DNA from: JAIOSF01 sp034716855
Lineage (GTDB): Bacteria; Campylobacterota; Campylobacteria; Campylobacterales; Arcobacteraceae
Direction of reading: 5' to 3'
DNA: 64,000 nt
NCBI GenBank assembly: GCA_034716855.1
Contig: JAYEKV010000160.1
Location: 1 to 64,000, forward strand
The notes under the pieces: model-generated
Database searches by the model: none
Told to the model about the DNA's origin: nothing
Seen by the model: only the letters and a program-made list of their open reading frames with translations
Part shown: one piece after another, positions 25,007 to 33,718 of the stretch
Position numbering within the stretch: the first letter of the stretch is position 1
Layout of the letters: every line of letters starts with the position of its first letter
Position numbers and translations under genes: made by a program

Positions 25007-26812
25007 ATGTCAAAAAAATATATTGATATAATGGATACTACTTTTAGAGACGGATTTCAATCTGTTTTTGGTGGTAGAGTTCTTATGGACGATTTCTTCC
25101 CTGCAGTTGAAGCTGCAAAAGAAGCTGGTATAACACACTTTGAATTTGGTGGTGGAGCAAGATTCCAATCACTATTCTTCTATTTACAAGAGAATGCATT
25201 TGAGATGATGGATAAATTTAGATCTATCGTTGGTCCTGATGCAAACCTTCAAACACTCTCAAGAGGTATAAATACAGTAATGCTTGATACAGGAAGTAGA
25301 GATTTAGTTGACCTACATGCAAAAATGTTTGCAAAACACGGAACTACTACAATTAGAAACTTTGATGCATTGAATGATGTACAAAATTTAGAATTCTCGG
25401 CAAAATGTATTAAAAATCACGGTTTGAAACATGAAGCAGTAGTTACTATGATGGATCTTCCTCCTGGTTGCTCTGGTGCTCATGATGTTGCATTCTATGA
25501 AAAAACTTTAAGAGGTATCTTAGATAGCGGTTTACCGTACGATTCAATCTGTTTTAAAGATGCAAGCGGTACAGCAAATCCACATAAAGTTCACGAAACT
25601 ATTAAAATGGCTAGAAAACTTTTAGGTGATGATACGCATATCAGACTTCATACACATGAAACAGCTGGTGTATCTGTATCATCTTACTTAGCTGCTCTTG
25701 AAGCTGGTGCTGATGGTATTGATTGTGCTGCTGCACCTGTAAGTGGTGGAACAAGCCAACCAGATATTTTAACTATGTTACATGCAACTAAGGGAACTAA
25801 ATTTGACCTTGGTGGATTAACAACAGATAAAGTATTAACTTATCAAGAAACATTAAAAGATTGTTTAAAAGACTACTTTATGCCGCCTGAGGCTACACAA
25901 GTAAGTCCACTTATCCCATTCTCACCAATGCCAGGTGGTGCTTTAACAGCAAATACTCAAATGATGAGAGACAGCGGAACATTAGATAAATTCCCTGAAG
26001 TTATTAAAGCGATGCAAGAGGTAGTAGAAAAAGGTGGATACGGTACATCTGTAACTCCTGTTTCTCAATTCTATTGGCAGCAAGCATATGCAAATGTAAT
26101 GTTTGGACCATGGAAACAAATAGCTCCAGGATATGGGAAAATGGTACTTGGTTACTTTGGTAAAACTCCAGTTGAACCAGATGCAGATATTGTAAAATTA
26201 GCATCTGAAAAATTAAAACTAGAGCCAACTTCTGAAAATCCACTTGATATTTCAGATAAAGATGTTACAAAGTCAATCGCAGCTTGGAAAGAAAGATTAG
26301 AGATTGAAGGTCTTGAAACAACAGAAGAAAATATTTTTATTGCAGCGGCTTGTGATGAAAAAGGTATTGCATTCTTAAAAGGCGATTCACCGCTTAATGT
26401 GAGAAAAAATGATGATTGCGAAAATAGCACATGTGAAACTAAAGGAGATAATAAAATGGCAGATGGGAATTATACAGTAGTAGTAGACGGAAAGAAATTC
26501 AGTGTACAAGTTGCAGAAGGAAATGCAGATATTCAAGTAGTAGCACCTGCGGCTGAAGCTGCACCTGCAGAAGCAGCACCGGCAGCAACATCAGGAGCTG
26601 GAACAGAAGTTGGAGCAACTGTAAACGGTAATGTATGGAAAATCTTAGTAAATGTAGGTGACAAAGTTGAAAAAGGTCAAGTAATATCAATACTAGAAGC
26701 TATGAAAATGGAAATAGATATTGAAGCTCCATGTGCAGGTACTGTAACAGCTGTAGCCGTTAAGCCTAATGATGCAGTCGAAGAGGGACAAACTATAGTA
26801 GTTATTGGATAA
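25007..26812 (+). CDS. oadA: Biotin-dependent oxaloacetate decarboxylase/pyruvate carboxylase subunit (OadA-type)
   Basis: The 601 residues comprise a TIM-barrel carboxyltransferase (about 5-280, metal/substrate motifs TTFRDGFQS and CFKDASGTANP, HTHETAG), a conserved carboxylase domain (about 290-460), an Ala/Pro/Glu hinge (about 510-532) and a biotinyl domain with K567 in EAMKME. With OadB and OadG it would decarboxylate oxaloacetate and pump sodium; the homologous PycB subunit carboxylates pyruvate. The neighbouring oadB favours the first reading. A strong ribosome binding site and ATG occur in frame at 26441-26458, just before the hinge and biotin domain. Confidence 0.93.
   Translation: MSKKYIDIMDTTFRDGFQSVFGGRVLMDDFFPAVEAAKEAGITHFEFGGGARFQSLFFYLQENAFEMMDKFRSIVGPDANLQTLSRGINTVMLDTGSRDLVDLHAKMFAKHGTTTIRNFDALNDVQNLEFSAKCIKNHGLKHEAVVTMMDLPPGCSGAHDVAFYEKTLRGILDSGLPYDSICFKDASGTANPHKVHETIKMARKLLGDDTHIRLHTHETAGVSVSSYLAALEAGADGIDCAAAPVSGGTSQPDILTMLHATKGTKFDLGGLTTDKVLTYQETLKDCLKDYFMPPEATQVSPLIPFSPMPGGALTANTQMMRDSGTLDKFPEVIKAMQEVVEKGGYGTSVTPVSQFYWQQAYANVMFGPWKQIAPGYGKMVLGYFGKTPVEPDADIVKLASEKLKLEPTSENPLDISDKDVTKSIAAWKERLEIEGLETTEENIFIAAACDEKGIAFLKGDSPLNVRKNDDCENSTCETKGDNKMADGNYTVVVDGKKFSVQVAEGNADIQVVAPAAEAAPAEAAPAATSGAGTEVGATVNGNVWKILVNVGDKVEKGQVISILEAMKMEIDIEAPCAGTVTAVAVKPNDAVEEGQTIVVIG
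26441..26458 (+). promoter_or_regulatory. Internal Shine-Dalgarno and in-frame ATG inside oadA
   Basis: AAAGGAG, eight bases, ATG. The ATG is codon 484 of oadA and would start a 118-residue product (MADGNYTVV...) containing only the hinge and biotinyl domain with its Lys. The spacing is ideal, and the preceding residues (about 470-483, ENSTCETKGDNK) look like a linker. It may be a relic of gene fusion or a live internal start. Confidence 0.5.
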
Positions 26813-26836
26813 CTACATTGAGTATTGGAGAAAAAT

Positions 26837-28156
26837 ATGAATAAAAAACTTATCTCTTTTCTGTTTCTAGCAATGGTTACACTATTTAGCACATCTTTAT
26901 ATGCTGGTGGTGTAAGTGCAGAAGTTGAAACTGAAAAACAAGAGTACCAATCAAAAACAATGGGTGAGCTAGCTCATTCATTCTTTCAAACAACAGGGAT
27001 TAATGCTTTCTTAAATCCTAGTGATGATATAATGACAGCAGAAGCTCATGCGGAAGATGCTAGACCTATGACAACATTTGAACAAACATGGGGTAGAATT
27101 ATTATGTTTATAGTATGCTTTATTCTATTCTATTTAGCTATTGCTAAAGGGTTTGAACCATTGTTGCTTCTTCCTATTGCATTTGGTGGATTATTAGCCA
27201 ATATTCCATTAGCAGGTATTGGTGGAGAATCTGGAATGCTTGGTATTATCTATAATATGGGTATTGCAAATGGATTCTTCCCACTTCTAATCTTTATGGG
27301 TGTTGGCGCTATGACAGACTTTGGACCACTGCTTGCAAATCCAAAAACAGCACTACTAGGTGGAGCAGCTCAATTTGGAATCTTCGGTTCATTAGTTGGT
27401 GCTGTTATGTTAGGATTCAGTATACAAGATGCTAGTGCTATTTCTATAATTGGTGGTGCTGATGGTCCTACATCTATATTTATTGCAAATGCACTAGCTC
27501 CACACCTATTAGGTGCGATTGCGGTTGCAGCATATAGTTATATGGCACTTGTTCCAGTTATCCAGCCTCCTATTATGAAGGCTCTTACAACTGAAGAGGA
27601 AAGAAAAATAAAAATGCCTGCTCTTAGAAAGGTACACCCTTTAGAGAAATTATTATTACCAATCGTAATTTTAATGATGGCTATTTTACTATTACCTGAG
27701 TCTACTCCACTAATTGGTGCATTTGCTCTTGGTAACTTTGCAAAACAATCGGGTGTTGTTGATAGATTAAGTGACACAATGCAAAATGCACTTATTAATA
27801 TAGTTACTATATTCTTAGGTCTTGGTGTTGGTTCTAAACTTGCAGCTGATAAATTCCTTGTATTAGATACAATGGGAATTATGGCTGTTGGTCTTGTTGC
27901 GTTTGCAGTGGGAACTGCAACTGGTGTTCTTATGGCTAAATTGATGAATAAATTTAGTCCAGCAGATGCACAAATCAACCCGTTAATTGGAGCTGCAGGA
28001 GTTTCTGCTGTACCAATGGCGGCGAGAGTTGTAAGTAAAGTTGGTCAAGATTATGATAAATCAAATGTATTATTAATGCATGCGATGGGTCCAAATGTTG
28101 CGGGTGTAATCGGTTCAGCAGTTGCTGCTGGTGTATTACTATCTATATTTAAATAA
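26837..28156 (+). CDS. oadB: Oxaloacetate decarboxylase-type sodium pump subunit beta (OadB)
   Basis: This 439-residue integral membrane protein has conserved GAMTDFGPLLANP and ASAISIIGGADGPTSIF, the segments that carry the Asp and polar residues of the sodium/proton path. It couples decarboxylation to sodium export. Unlike a minimal OadB it starts with a cleavable-looking signal peptide (about 1-23, ending SLYAGG) and a periplasmic-looking stretch of about 60 residues before the first pump helix. The ATG 26837 has GGAG seven bases upstream; a TTG four codons earlier is a weaker choice. It lies between oadA and pckA. Confidence 0.93.
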   Translation: MNKKLISFLFLAMVTLFSTSLYAGGVSAEVETEKQEYQSKTMGELAHSFFQTTGINAFLNPSDDIMTAEAHAEDARPMTTFEQTWGRIIMFIVCFILFYLAIAKGFEPLLLLPIAFGGLLANIPLAGIGGESGMLGIIYNMGIANGFFPLLIFMGVGAMTDFGPLLANPKTALLGGAAQFGIFGSLVGAVMLGFSIQDASAISIIGGADGPTSIFIANALAPHLLGAIAVAAYSYMALVPVIQPPIMKALTTEEERKIKMPALRKVHPLEKLLLPIVILMMAILLLPESTPLIGAFALGNFAKQSGVVDRLSDTMQNALINIVTIFLGLGVGSKLAADKFLVLDTMGIMAVGLVAFAVGTATGVLMAKLMNKFSPADAQINPLIGAAGVSAVPMAARVVSKVGQDYDKSNVLLMHAMGPNVAGVIGSAVAAGVLLSIFK

Positions 28157-28178
28157 AAAGATTAGGGAAAATTTAATT

Positions 28179-29756
28179 ATGTCTAATATCAATAACTCAA
28201 TTGGTCTAGAAAATGTGGGAACGATTTATAGAAATCTTGACCTTGATACTTTAATAGATCATGCGGTTGAAAATGAAGGAGCTACAATCAGCTCAACAGG
28301 TGCTTTAATGATTGATACGGGGATCTTCACAGGAAGAAGCCCTAAAGATAAATACTTTGTTAATGCTGATCCTTCAAACAAGTATATTGCTTGGGGTGAT
28401 GTAAATGCACCTATTAATAAAGAAGTTTATAACTCTTTATTAAATTTAGGGAAAAAACAATTAAGCGGAAAAGACCTTTATATAACTGATGTTTATTGTG
28501 GTGCTACAAAGTGTAGTAGAAAATCTATCAGATTTATTACTGAAATTGCTTGGCAGTCACACTTTATAAAAAATATGTTTATTGTTCCTTCAAAAGAAGA
28601 TCTTGAAAACTTCCAACCTGAATTTACAGTATACAATGCTTGTAAAACTACAAATCCTAATCACAAAGAAGATGGATTAAATTCTGAAGTATTTGTAGCA
28701 TTTGATGTAGAAGCAAATGAAGCTGTTATCGGTGGTACATGGTATGCAGGAGAGATGAAAAAAGGTATCTTCTCTATGATGAATTACTGGCTTCCATTAG
28801 AAAACAAACTTCCTATGCATTGTTCTGCAAATGTAGGAAAAGACGGTGACACTGCCCTATTCTTTGGTCTTTCAGGAACAGGTAAAACAACACTTTCTAC
28901 CGATCCAAACAGAGCACTAATCGGTGATGATGAGCATGGTTGGGATGATAATGGTGTATTTAATTTTGAAGGTGGATGTTACGCAAAGGTTATTAACCTA
29001 GATGCTGAATCTGAGCCTGAAATATTTGCTGCTATTAAAAAAGGTGCTATATTAGAAAATGTAGTTGCTGATGAAAATGGCAATGTAGACTACAATGACA
29101 ACTCAAAAACTGAGAATACTAGAGTTTCTTACCCTATTGATCATATTGAGAATATCCAAGCAGGTAGTGCTGCAGGACACCCTACAAATATTATCTTCTT
29201 AAGTGCAGATGCATATGGTGTATTACCTCCTGTATCTAAACTTACTAAAGAACAAGCAATGTACTATTTCTTAAGTGGTTATACTGCAAAGGTAGCTGGA
29301 ACTGAAAGAGGCGTAAAAGAACCTCAAGCTACATTCAGTGCTTGTTTTGGTGAAGCATTCCTTCCTCAGCATCCAACTGTATATGCAAAACTACTTGGTG
29401 AAAAAATAGACAAACACAATGTAAATGTATTTTTAGTTAACACAGGTTGGACAGGTGGTGCATACGGTACTGGTTCTAGAATGAGTATTAAAAATACAAG
29501 AGCTTGTATAAATGGTATACTTGACGGGAAGATAAATAATAGTGAATTTGAAACTACTCCTATATTTAATCTAAGTGTTCCTAAAACTCTTGAAGGTGTT
29601 GATACTGAAGTACTAAATCCTAGAAATACTTGGGAAAATAAAGTTGCATATGATGCTCAAGCAAAAGAGTTGGCAACTATGTATGTAGCAAACTTCAAAA
29701 AATATCTTACAGATGATAGTGATTTTGACTTTACGGCTGCTGGTCCTAAAGTATAA
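28179..29756 (+). CDS. pckA: Phosphoenolpyruvate carboxykinase (ATP)
   Basis: PckA converts oxaloacetate and ATP to phosphoenolpyruvate, CO2 and ADP, the first step of gluconeogenesis. The 525-residue protein has the P-loop GLSGTGKTTLS, the metal-binding LIGDDEHGW, and the substrate segment FTGRSPKDKY. The ATG 28179 is chosen because the protein then begins MSNINNSIGL with AGGGAAAA upstream; the open frame extends 19 codons into oadB. It ends the oad operon before a clear terminator. Placed with Oad it would partition oxaloacetate between pyruvate and PEP. Confidence 0.96.
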   Translation: MSNINNSIGLENVGTIYRNLDLDTLIDHAVENEGATISSTGALMIDTGIFTGRSPKDKYFVNADPSNKYIAWGDVNAPINKEVYNSLLNLGKKQLSGKDLYITDVYCGATKCSRKSIRFITEIAWQSHFIKNMFIVPSKEDLENFQPEFTVYNACKTTNPNHKEDGLNSEVFVAFDVEANEAVIGGTWYAGEMKKGIFSMMNYWLPLENKLPMHCSANVGKDGDTALFFGLSGTGKTTLSTDPNRALIGDDEHGWDDNGVFNFEGGCYAKVINLDAESEPEIFAAIKKGAILENVVADENGNVDYNDNSKTENTRVSYPIDHIENIQAGSAAGHPTNIIFLSADAYGVLPPVSKLTKEQAMYYFLSGYTAKVAGTERGVKEPQATFSACFGEAFLPQHPTVYAKLLGEKIDKHNVNVFLVNTGWTGGAYGTGSRMSIKNTRACINGILDGKINNSEFETTPIFNLSVPKTLEGVDTEVLNPRNTWENKVAYDAQAKELATMYVANFKKYLTDDSDFDFTAAGPKV

Positions 29757-29781
29757 TTTTAAATAATTATTACTAACTAAG

Positions 29782-29807
29782 GGGAAGCATTAAGCTTCCC
29801 TTTTTTT
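29782..29807 (+). terminator. Rho-independent terminator after pckA
   Basis: GGGAAGC, five-base loop, GCTTCCC, followed by seven T. It starts 26 bases after the pckA stop. Confidence 0.9.
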
Positions 29808-29849
29808 ATTCTACTATAAAATTACATACCTAAACAATAAAGAACAAAT

Positions 29850-30341
29850 ATGAAAAAAGAACAATTTTTAAATGATATCCAAAGCAATTGTAGTGAAATA
29901 CTACATTTAAGTACAAAACATATGTTAGACAAACTCTATAAAGATGATGAGGAATTAGACAAAATAAAGCTTACTGAGTTTTTTACTAATTATAAAAACT
30001 ATCACCTTTATTTAAATGATTTTGCAGCAACAATATACAGTAGATATGCATCTAGCGTAAACAATCTATATATTGAAATGTGTGAATATTTAGATGTAGA
30101 AGTTGATAACAAATATACTTTGGAACATGTAATTATAAAACTTGAAAAACAAACTCCAGAACTACTTTTAAGTCTTACTAGTGAAGATATACAAAAACAA
30201 ACTATAATACATTTTGATGAAAAGTTAGAGGCGATAGAATCCTCTGCACACTACAATAACAATCTGGATGAATTTAAAGAAAGAGTAGATAAATTAAAAC
30301 AAAATATTTACCTAGTTAAGAATGCATTACAAATTTCATAA
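29850..30341 (+). CDS. Hypothetical helical protein
   Basis: I do not recognise this 163-residue protein. It is predicted to be almost wholly helical, rich in Lys, Glu, Leu and Tyr, with no signal peptide or membrane segment and a likely coiled coil at the C-terminus (about 115-160). It has two Cys, not in a motif. Its 3' end overlaps the start of the radical SAM gene by 20 bases, so the two are translated from one message and may act together. It follows the pckA terminator and opens a new operon. Confidence 0.75.
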   Translation: MKKEQFLNDIQSNCSEILHLSTKHMLDKLYKDDEELDKIKLTEFFTNYKNYHLYLNDFAATIYSRYASSVNNLYIEMCEYLDVEVDNKYTLEHVIIKLEKQTPELLLSLTSEDIQKQTIIHFDEKLEAIESSAHYNNNLDEFKERVDKLKQNIYLVKNALQIS

Positions 30342-31188
30342 AGTATATATAGAACTTACAAATATTTGTGGCTTAGAGTGTACCTTTTGTCCAACAAAAG
30401 ATATAAAGCCACAAACAATGACATTAGACACCTTTGAAACAATCATCAAACAAATAAAACCCTATACTAACAATATCGCTCTTCATGTATTTGGTGATCC
30501 TTTAACACTTTCAAATCTTGAACATTATCTTGATATTGCATTAGAATATAATATAAAAGTTGATATCACAACTACAGGATATTATCTAAATAACTTCAAG
30601 TTAGAACTGTTTTTACATAAAGCGATAAAACAGATCAATTTTTCTTTGAATAGTTACAATAAAAATGAGATGGATTTAAAGCTAGATCAATATCTAAAAC
30701 CAATGCTTTTACTTTGTGATCTAAAATTAAAAAATAAAATTAAAAGTTTTATAAATTTCAGACTTTGGAATCTAGATGAAACTAACAGTGAAAAATCATT
30801 TAATAAAGAGATCTTTAAGATATTGTCAAGTCATTTTAAACTAGATTTGTCAAATATTGATCCTAAAGGGTCTAAAAGAGTTGAAAATCAAATATTGATA
30901 AACTTTGATAATTATTTTAAATGGCCAAGCTTAAATGATAGTAAAATTAGTCACGGTTACTGTCATGGTCTTTCATCCCAACTGGCTATACTCTCATCCG
31001 GGAAAGTAGTACCTTGCTGCTTAGATAGTTTTGGGATCATAGATCTTGGTAATATTGAGGATAAATCCTTAAAAGATATACTATTTTCACAAAAAGCTTT
31101 AAATATAAAAGATGGATTTAAAAAAAATATTGCAGTAGAGGAGTTATGTCAAAAATGTACCTATAAAAATAGGTTTAATTTGTTATAA
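30322..31188 (+). CDS. Radical SAM protein with SPASM-like C-terminal domain
   Basis: The 288-residue protein has the radical SAM motif C16-x3-C20-x2-C23 in NICGLECTFCP, a TIM-barrel core with HVFGDPL (usually GGEP), and a C-terminal Cys-rich domain (YCHGL, VVPCCLDSFG, ELCQKCTYKN) matching SPASM, which binds auxiliary iron-sulfur clusters. Members modify peptides, enzymes or cofactors, or act as Fe-S carriers; no precursor peptide is obvious here, unless the overlapping upstream protein is the partner. The stop overlaps the TATAAT box used for mobB. Confidence 0.87.
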   Translation: MHYKFHKVYIELTNICGLECTFCPTKDIKPQTMTLDTFETIIKQIKPYTNNIALHVFGDPLTLSNLEHYLDIALEYNIKVDITTTGYYLNNFKLELFLHKAIKQINFSLNSYNKNEMDLKLDQYLKPMLLLCDLKLKNKIKSFINFRLWNLDETNSEKSFNKEIFKILSSHFKLDLSNIDPKGSKRVENQILINFDNYFKWPSLNDSKISHGYCHGLSSQLAILSSGKVVPCCLDSFGIIDLGNIEDKSLKDILFSQKALNIKDGFKKNIAVEELCQKCTYKNRFNLL

Positions 31189-31189
31189 T
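31184..31189 (+). promoter_or_regulatory. Candidate -10 box for mobB (leaderless arrangement)
   Basis: TATAAT followed by TTCCAA and the mobB ATG: a six-base gap, so transcription would start at or next to the A of ATG. The box overlaps the stop codon of the radical SAM gene. No ribosome binding site precedes mobB. Confidence 0.5.
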
Positions 31190-31195
31190 TTCCAA

Positions 31196-31693
31196 ATGAA
31201 AAAACAAAGATTAGCAGTAACATTTACAGGACCTTCAAATAGTGGAAAAACTACACTTATAGTTAAGCTCTCTACTTTACTTCAGAAAAAAGGGTATAAA
31301 GTTGCTATTATCAAACATGATCCAAAAGATAAAGCAATATTTGACAAAGAGGGAAAGGACAGCTATAAATTTACTAATACAGGTGCAGATGTAGCTGTTG
31401 TATCACCAAATAGAACTACTGTTTTTAAAAAAGAATCTTCATCAATTGATAATATTATATCAATGATGACAGATTTTGACTATTTATTGGTAGAGGGTTT
31501 AAAAACACTACCTCTTCCTAGAATATGTGTACAACGAGAATCAATAAATGAAAAATATTTTGAGGTTACAGATACTATTGCCAGTGATAATACAATAGAC
31601 AAAACAAAACTGCCTGAAGGTATGACAACAATTGATCTAAATGATATTGAAGCCGTAATAAAATGGATAAACAAAAACGGTAAAAAAGTTTAA
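31196..31693 (+). CDS. mobB: Molybdopterin-guanine dinucleotide biosynthesis protein MobB
   Basis: MobB is a GTP-binding accessory protein for making the guanine dinucleotide form of molybdenum cofactor used by periplasmic reductases. The 165 residues contain the P-loop GPSNSGKTTL (12-21), the KHDPKDKAIFDKEGKDS segment that holds the conserved KHD and Asp-x-Asp-Ser residues, and DYLLVEGLKTLPLPRI. The gene lies 15 bases before fbp. MobA is not in the window. The organism therefore probably has MGD enzymes exported through the Tat pathway also encoded here. Confidence 0.93.
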   Translation: MKKQRLAVTFTGPSNSGKTTLIVKLSTLLQKKGYKVAIIKHDPKDKAIFDKEGKDSYKFTNTGADVAVVSPNRTTVFKKESSSIDNIISMMTDFDYLLVEGLKTLPLPRICVQRESINEKYFEVTDTIASDNTIDKTKLPEGMTTIDLNDIEAVIKWINKNGKKV

Positions 31694-31707
31694 AAAGGAT
31701 ATATAAT

Positions 31708-32550
31708 ATGAATGAAATAATAGAATCTATAAAAAAATCTACACTAGAGATAAAACAAATAATTGAAAAAGGTGATACAGGTAAAAGTGAAGAACAAAAC
31801 TCTACAGGGGACACACAATTAAAACTTGATATCGCCTCAGATGTAGTGATTGAAAAGAACTTTAAAGAGCTTTCTTGTGTAAAACAAATTGTAAGTGAAG
31901 AACAAGATAATATTGTAGATATTAACTCAAATGGTGAATATCTAATAGCATATGATCCACTTGATGGAAGCAGTCTTGTAGATGTTAACCTATCTGTTGG
32001 ATCTATATACGGTATATATAAGAATGATTTTACAGGGAATAATATAGTTGCCTCTATCTATGTGGTATTTGGTCCAAAAGTTGAAATGGTTGTATGTGAC
32101 GGATATAGTGTAAAATTATACCGATTAAACAATAATGAATTTAACTATATAAAAGATATTAAAATGGATCAAAAAGGTTTTCTTAACTCTCCTGGGTCTA
32201 CTCAACAGTGTTGGTATAAGCACCATAAAGAGATGATAGAAGATATGTTCAATGACGGCTATATACTTACATACAGCGGAGGAATGGTTCCTGATCTTCA
32301 CCATATACTACTAAAAGGCGGTGGTTTATTCTCATACCCAGGGGCTAGTGACAAACCAAAAGGTAAACTAAGACAGCTATTTGAGGTGTTCCCTTATGCA
32401 CATGTTTTTGAAACTGCAGGAGGTAGTGCATCTGATGGAACAAGAAGAGTTTTAGAGATTGAAACTACACATATACATGATACAAGTCCATGTTTCTTTG
32501 GAAGCAATGATGAGATTAAAAGAGTTGAGTCAGTTTACAAAGCTCAATAA
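31708..32550 (+). CDS. fbp: Class I fructose-1,6-bisphosphatase
   Basis: Fbp removes the 1-phosphate of fructose 1,6-bisphosphate, the committed gluconeogenic step. The 280-residue protein has the metal-binding signature AYDPLDGSSLVDVN, the Glu-Glu pair in VSEEQD, and the substrate-binding YSGGMVPDLHHIL. It is shorter than the enterobacterial enzyme (about 330 residues). The ATG follows AAAAGGAT. With pckA 2 kb upstream, the window carries two committed gluconeogenic enzymes. Confidence 0.95.
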   Translation: MNEIIESIKKSTLEIKQIIEKGDTGKSEEQNSTGDTQLKLDIASDVVIEKNFKELSCVKQIVSEEQDNIVDINSNGEYLIAYDPLDGSSLVDVNLSVGSIYGIYKNDFTGNNIVASIYVVFGPKVEMVVCDGYSVKLYRLNNNEFNYIKDIKMDQKGFLNSPGSTQQCWYKHHKEMIEDMFNDGYILTYSGGMVPDLHHILLKGGGLFSYPGASDKPKGKLRQLFEVFPYAHVFETAGGSASDGTRRVLEIETTHIHDTSPCFFGSNDEIKRVESVYKAQ

Positions 32551-32552
32551 TT

Positions 32553-32750
32553 ATGGATAACACACAACAAGACAAGTGGGATATAGCATTAGATGCCCAA
32601 CTTACAATTATAAAGCAGTGTCAAGAGCACAATAATATCAGTTCTTGTTTAGAATGTGATAAACTATTACAATGTGAAACAAGAGATAAATATGTTATAA
32701 ATGTTTATGAAAGTATGAATAAAGGATCAGGCGGAGGCTTTGAATTTTAA
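32553..32750 (+). CDS. Small cysteine-containing protein downstream of fbp
   Basis: This 65-residue protein has four Cys (C23, then SCLEC and LLQC), in a pattern that could bind zinc, and a Gly-rich end GSGGGFEF. It starts two bases after the fbp stop, so it is cotranslated with fbp. I do not recognise a named family; similar small Cys proteins next to fbp are my recollection for Campylobacterota. No signal peptide is seen. Confidence 0.75.
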   Translation: MDNTQQDKWDIALDAQLTIIKQCQEHNNISSCLECDKLLQCETRDKYVINVYESMNKGSGGGFEF

Positions 32751-32809
32751 ATTCGGAAAATTGTATACTTTTAACGGGGTTTTATTAATTAATTATATCT
32801 TTTATATGA

Positions 32810-32815
32810 TATAAT
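32810..32815 (+). promoter_or_regulatory. Candidate -10 box for the HDOD gene
   Basis: TATAAT inside TATGATATAATTAC, 33 bases before the ATG of the HDOD gene. It predicts a leader of about 27 bases with a weak AGGAA element. Confidence 0.5.
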
Positions 32816-32848
32816 TACTGAAATTTTAATTATCTATAGGAATATAAA

Positions 32849-33670
32849 ATGACTGAAGTATTATCAAAAAGAATAGATTCTTTACCACCATTACCAAAAA
32901 CTATTATTGATCTGGAAGAGTTTAAAAAATCTACAAATAAAGATCTTGATCAATTAGTAAAGATTGTAGAGCAAGACCCATTAATTGTAGCTACTCTTCT
33001 TAAAGTGTCAAACTCTGCAATGTTTGGTTTTAACAATAAAGTAGAAACTGCAAGCAGAGCTATTAACCTTCTTGGTATTAATTTTACTTTATCTATTGCT
33101 TTTGGAAGTGCAATTAAAAATGCCTTTTCTACAGATCTTAAAGCTTATGGTTCTACATCTGACGGTTTCTTAAGACTTGCGAACATATCATCAAACTTAC
33201 TAAGTTCATGGCTTGGGAGAATAGACAATGAGCTTAAAGAAGAACTTGTACTACCTGCTTTCTTAATAGGAACTGGAAAATTTATACTATCTGGAATTGC
33301 TGGTGAAGAGAAGCAAGAAGATGAATTCTTATCAAAGCTTAGAGAAAATCCTCTTAATATGCCTAATCTTGAAAAAGAATACTTTAATGCAACATCTACA
33401 CAGGTTACATCTTCTATCTTTAAACACTGGAATCTAAGTGATAAATTAGTAAATATCATTGGATACACTGACAACCTAGAAAACTGTCCTGACAACTACC
33501 TAAAAGAAGCTCAAATACTTCATGTAATAAAAACTATTTGTAATATTACTGATCCTTTAGCAGATCAATTTGCTCAAGCTGGTATAGAAAAAGCTGAAGA
33601 TTTTGGATTAGATACAAGAATGTTGGAAAAAGCTATAGAAAAAATGCAAGACAGGCTTTTAGACGAATAG
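32849..33670 (+). CDS. HDOD domain protein
   Basis: The 273-residue protein begins at once with an HDOD domain (LPPLPKTIIDLEEF, then VEQDPLIVATLLKVSNSAMFG and TASRAINLLG). HDOD domains resemble HD phosphohydrolases but lack the catalytic His-Asp and act as scaffolds or regulators in signalling, motility and stress. No output domain is fused. It is monocistronic, with its own -10 box and a strong shared terminator. Its partner may be any of the signalling proteins in this window. Confidence 0.88.
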   Translation: MTEVLSKRIDSLPPLPKTIIDLEEFKKSTNKDLDQLVKIVEQDPLIVATLLKVSNSAMFGFNNKVETASRAINLLGINFTLSIAFGSAIKNAFSTDLKAYGSTSDGFLRLANISSNLLSSWLGRIDNELKEELVLPAFLIGTGKFILSGIAGEEKQEDEFLSKLRENPLNMPNLEKEYFNATSTQVTSSIFKHWNLSDKLVNIIGYTDNLENCPDNYLKEAQILHVIKTICNITDPLADQFAQAGIEKAEDFGLDTRMLEKAIEKMQDRLLDE

Positions 33671-33684
33671 CCAATAAAAAGAGT

Positions 33685-33718
33685 TAAGAGCTTTATTTTA
33701 TTAAAGCTCTTATTTTTT
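33685..33718. terminator. Bidirectional terminator between the HDOD gene and the thioredoxin-like gene
   Basis: TAAGAGCTTTA, six-base loop, TAAAGCTCTTA: a perfect 11-base stem. A run of six T follows the stem on the plus strand and an A-rich stretch lies on the other side. It overlaps the last codons of the convergent minus-strand gene. Confidence 0.85.

Noticed and set aside
28122..28178. Extended N-terminus of PckA
   Set aside because: The 19 extra codons lie within oadB and do not resemble PckA; ATG 28179 has a ribosome binding site.
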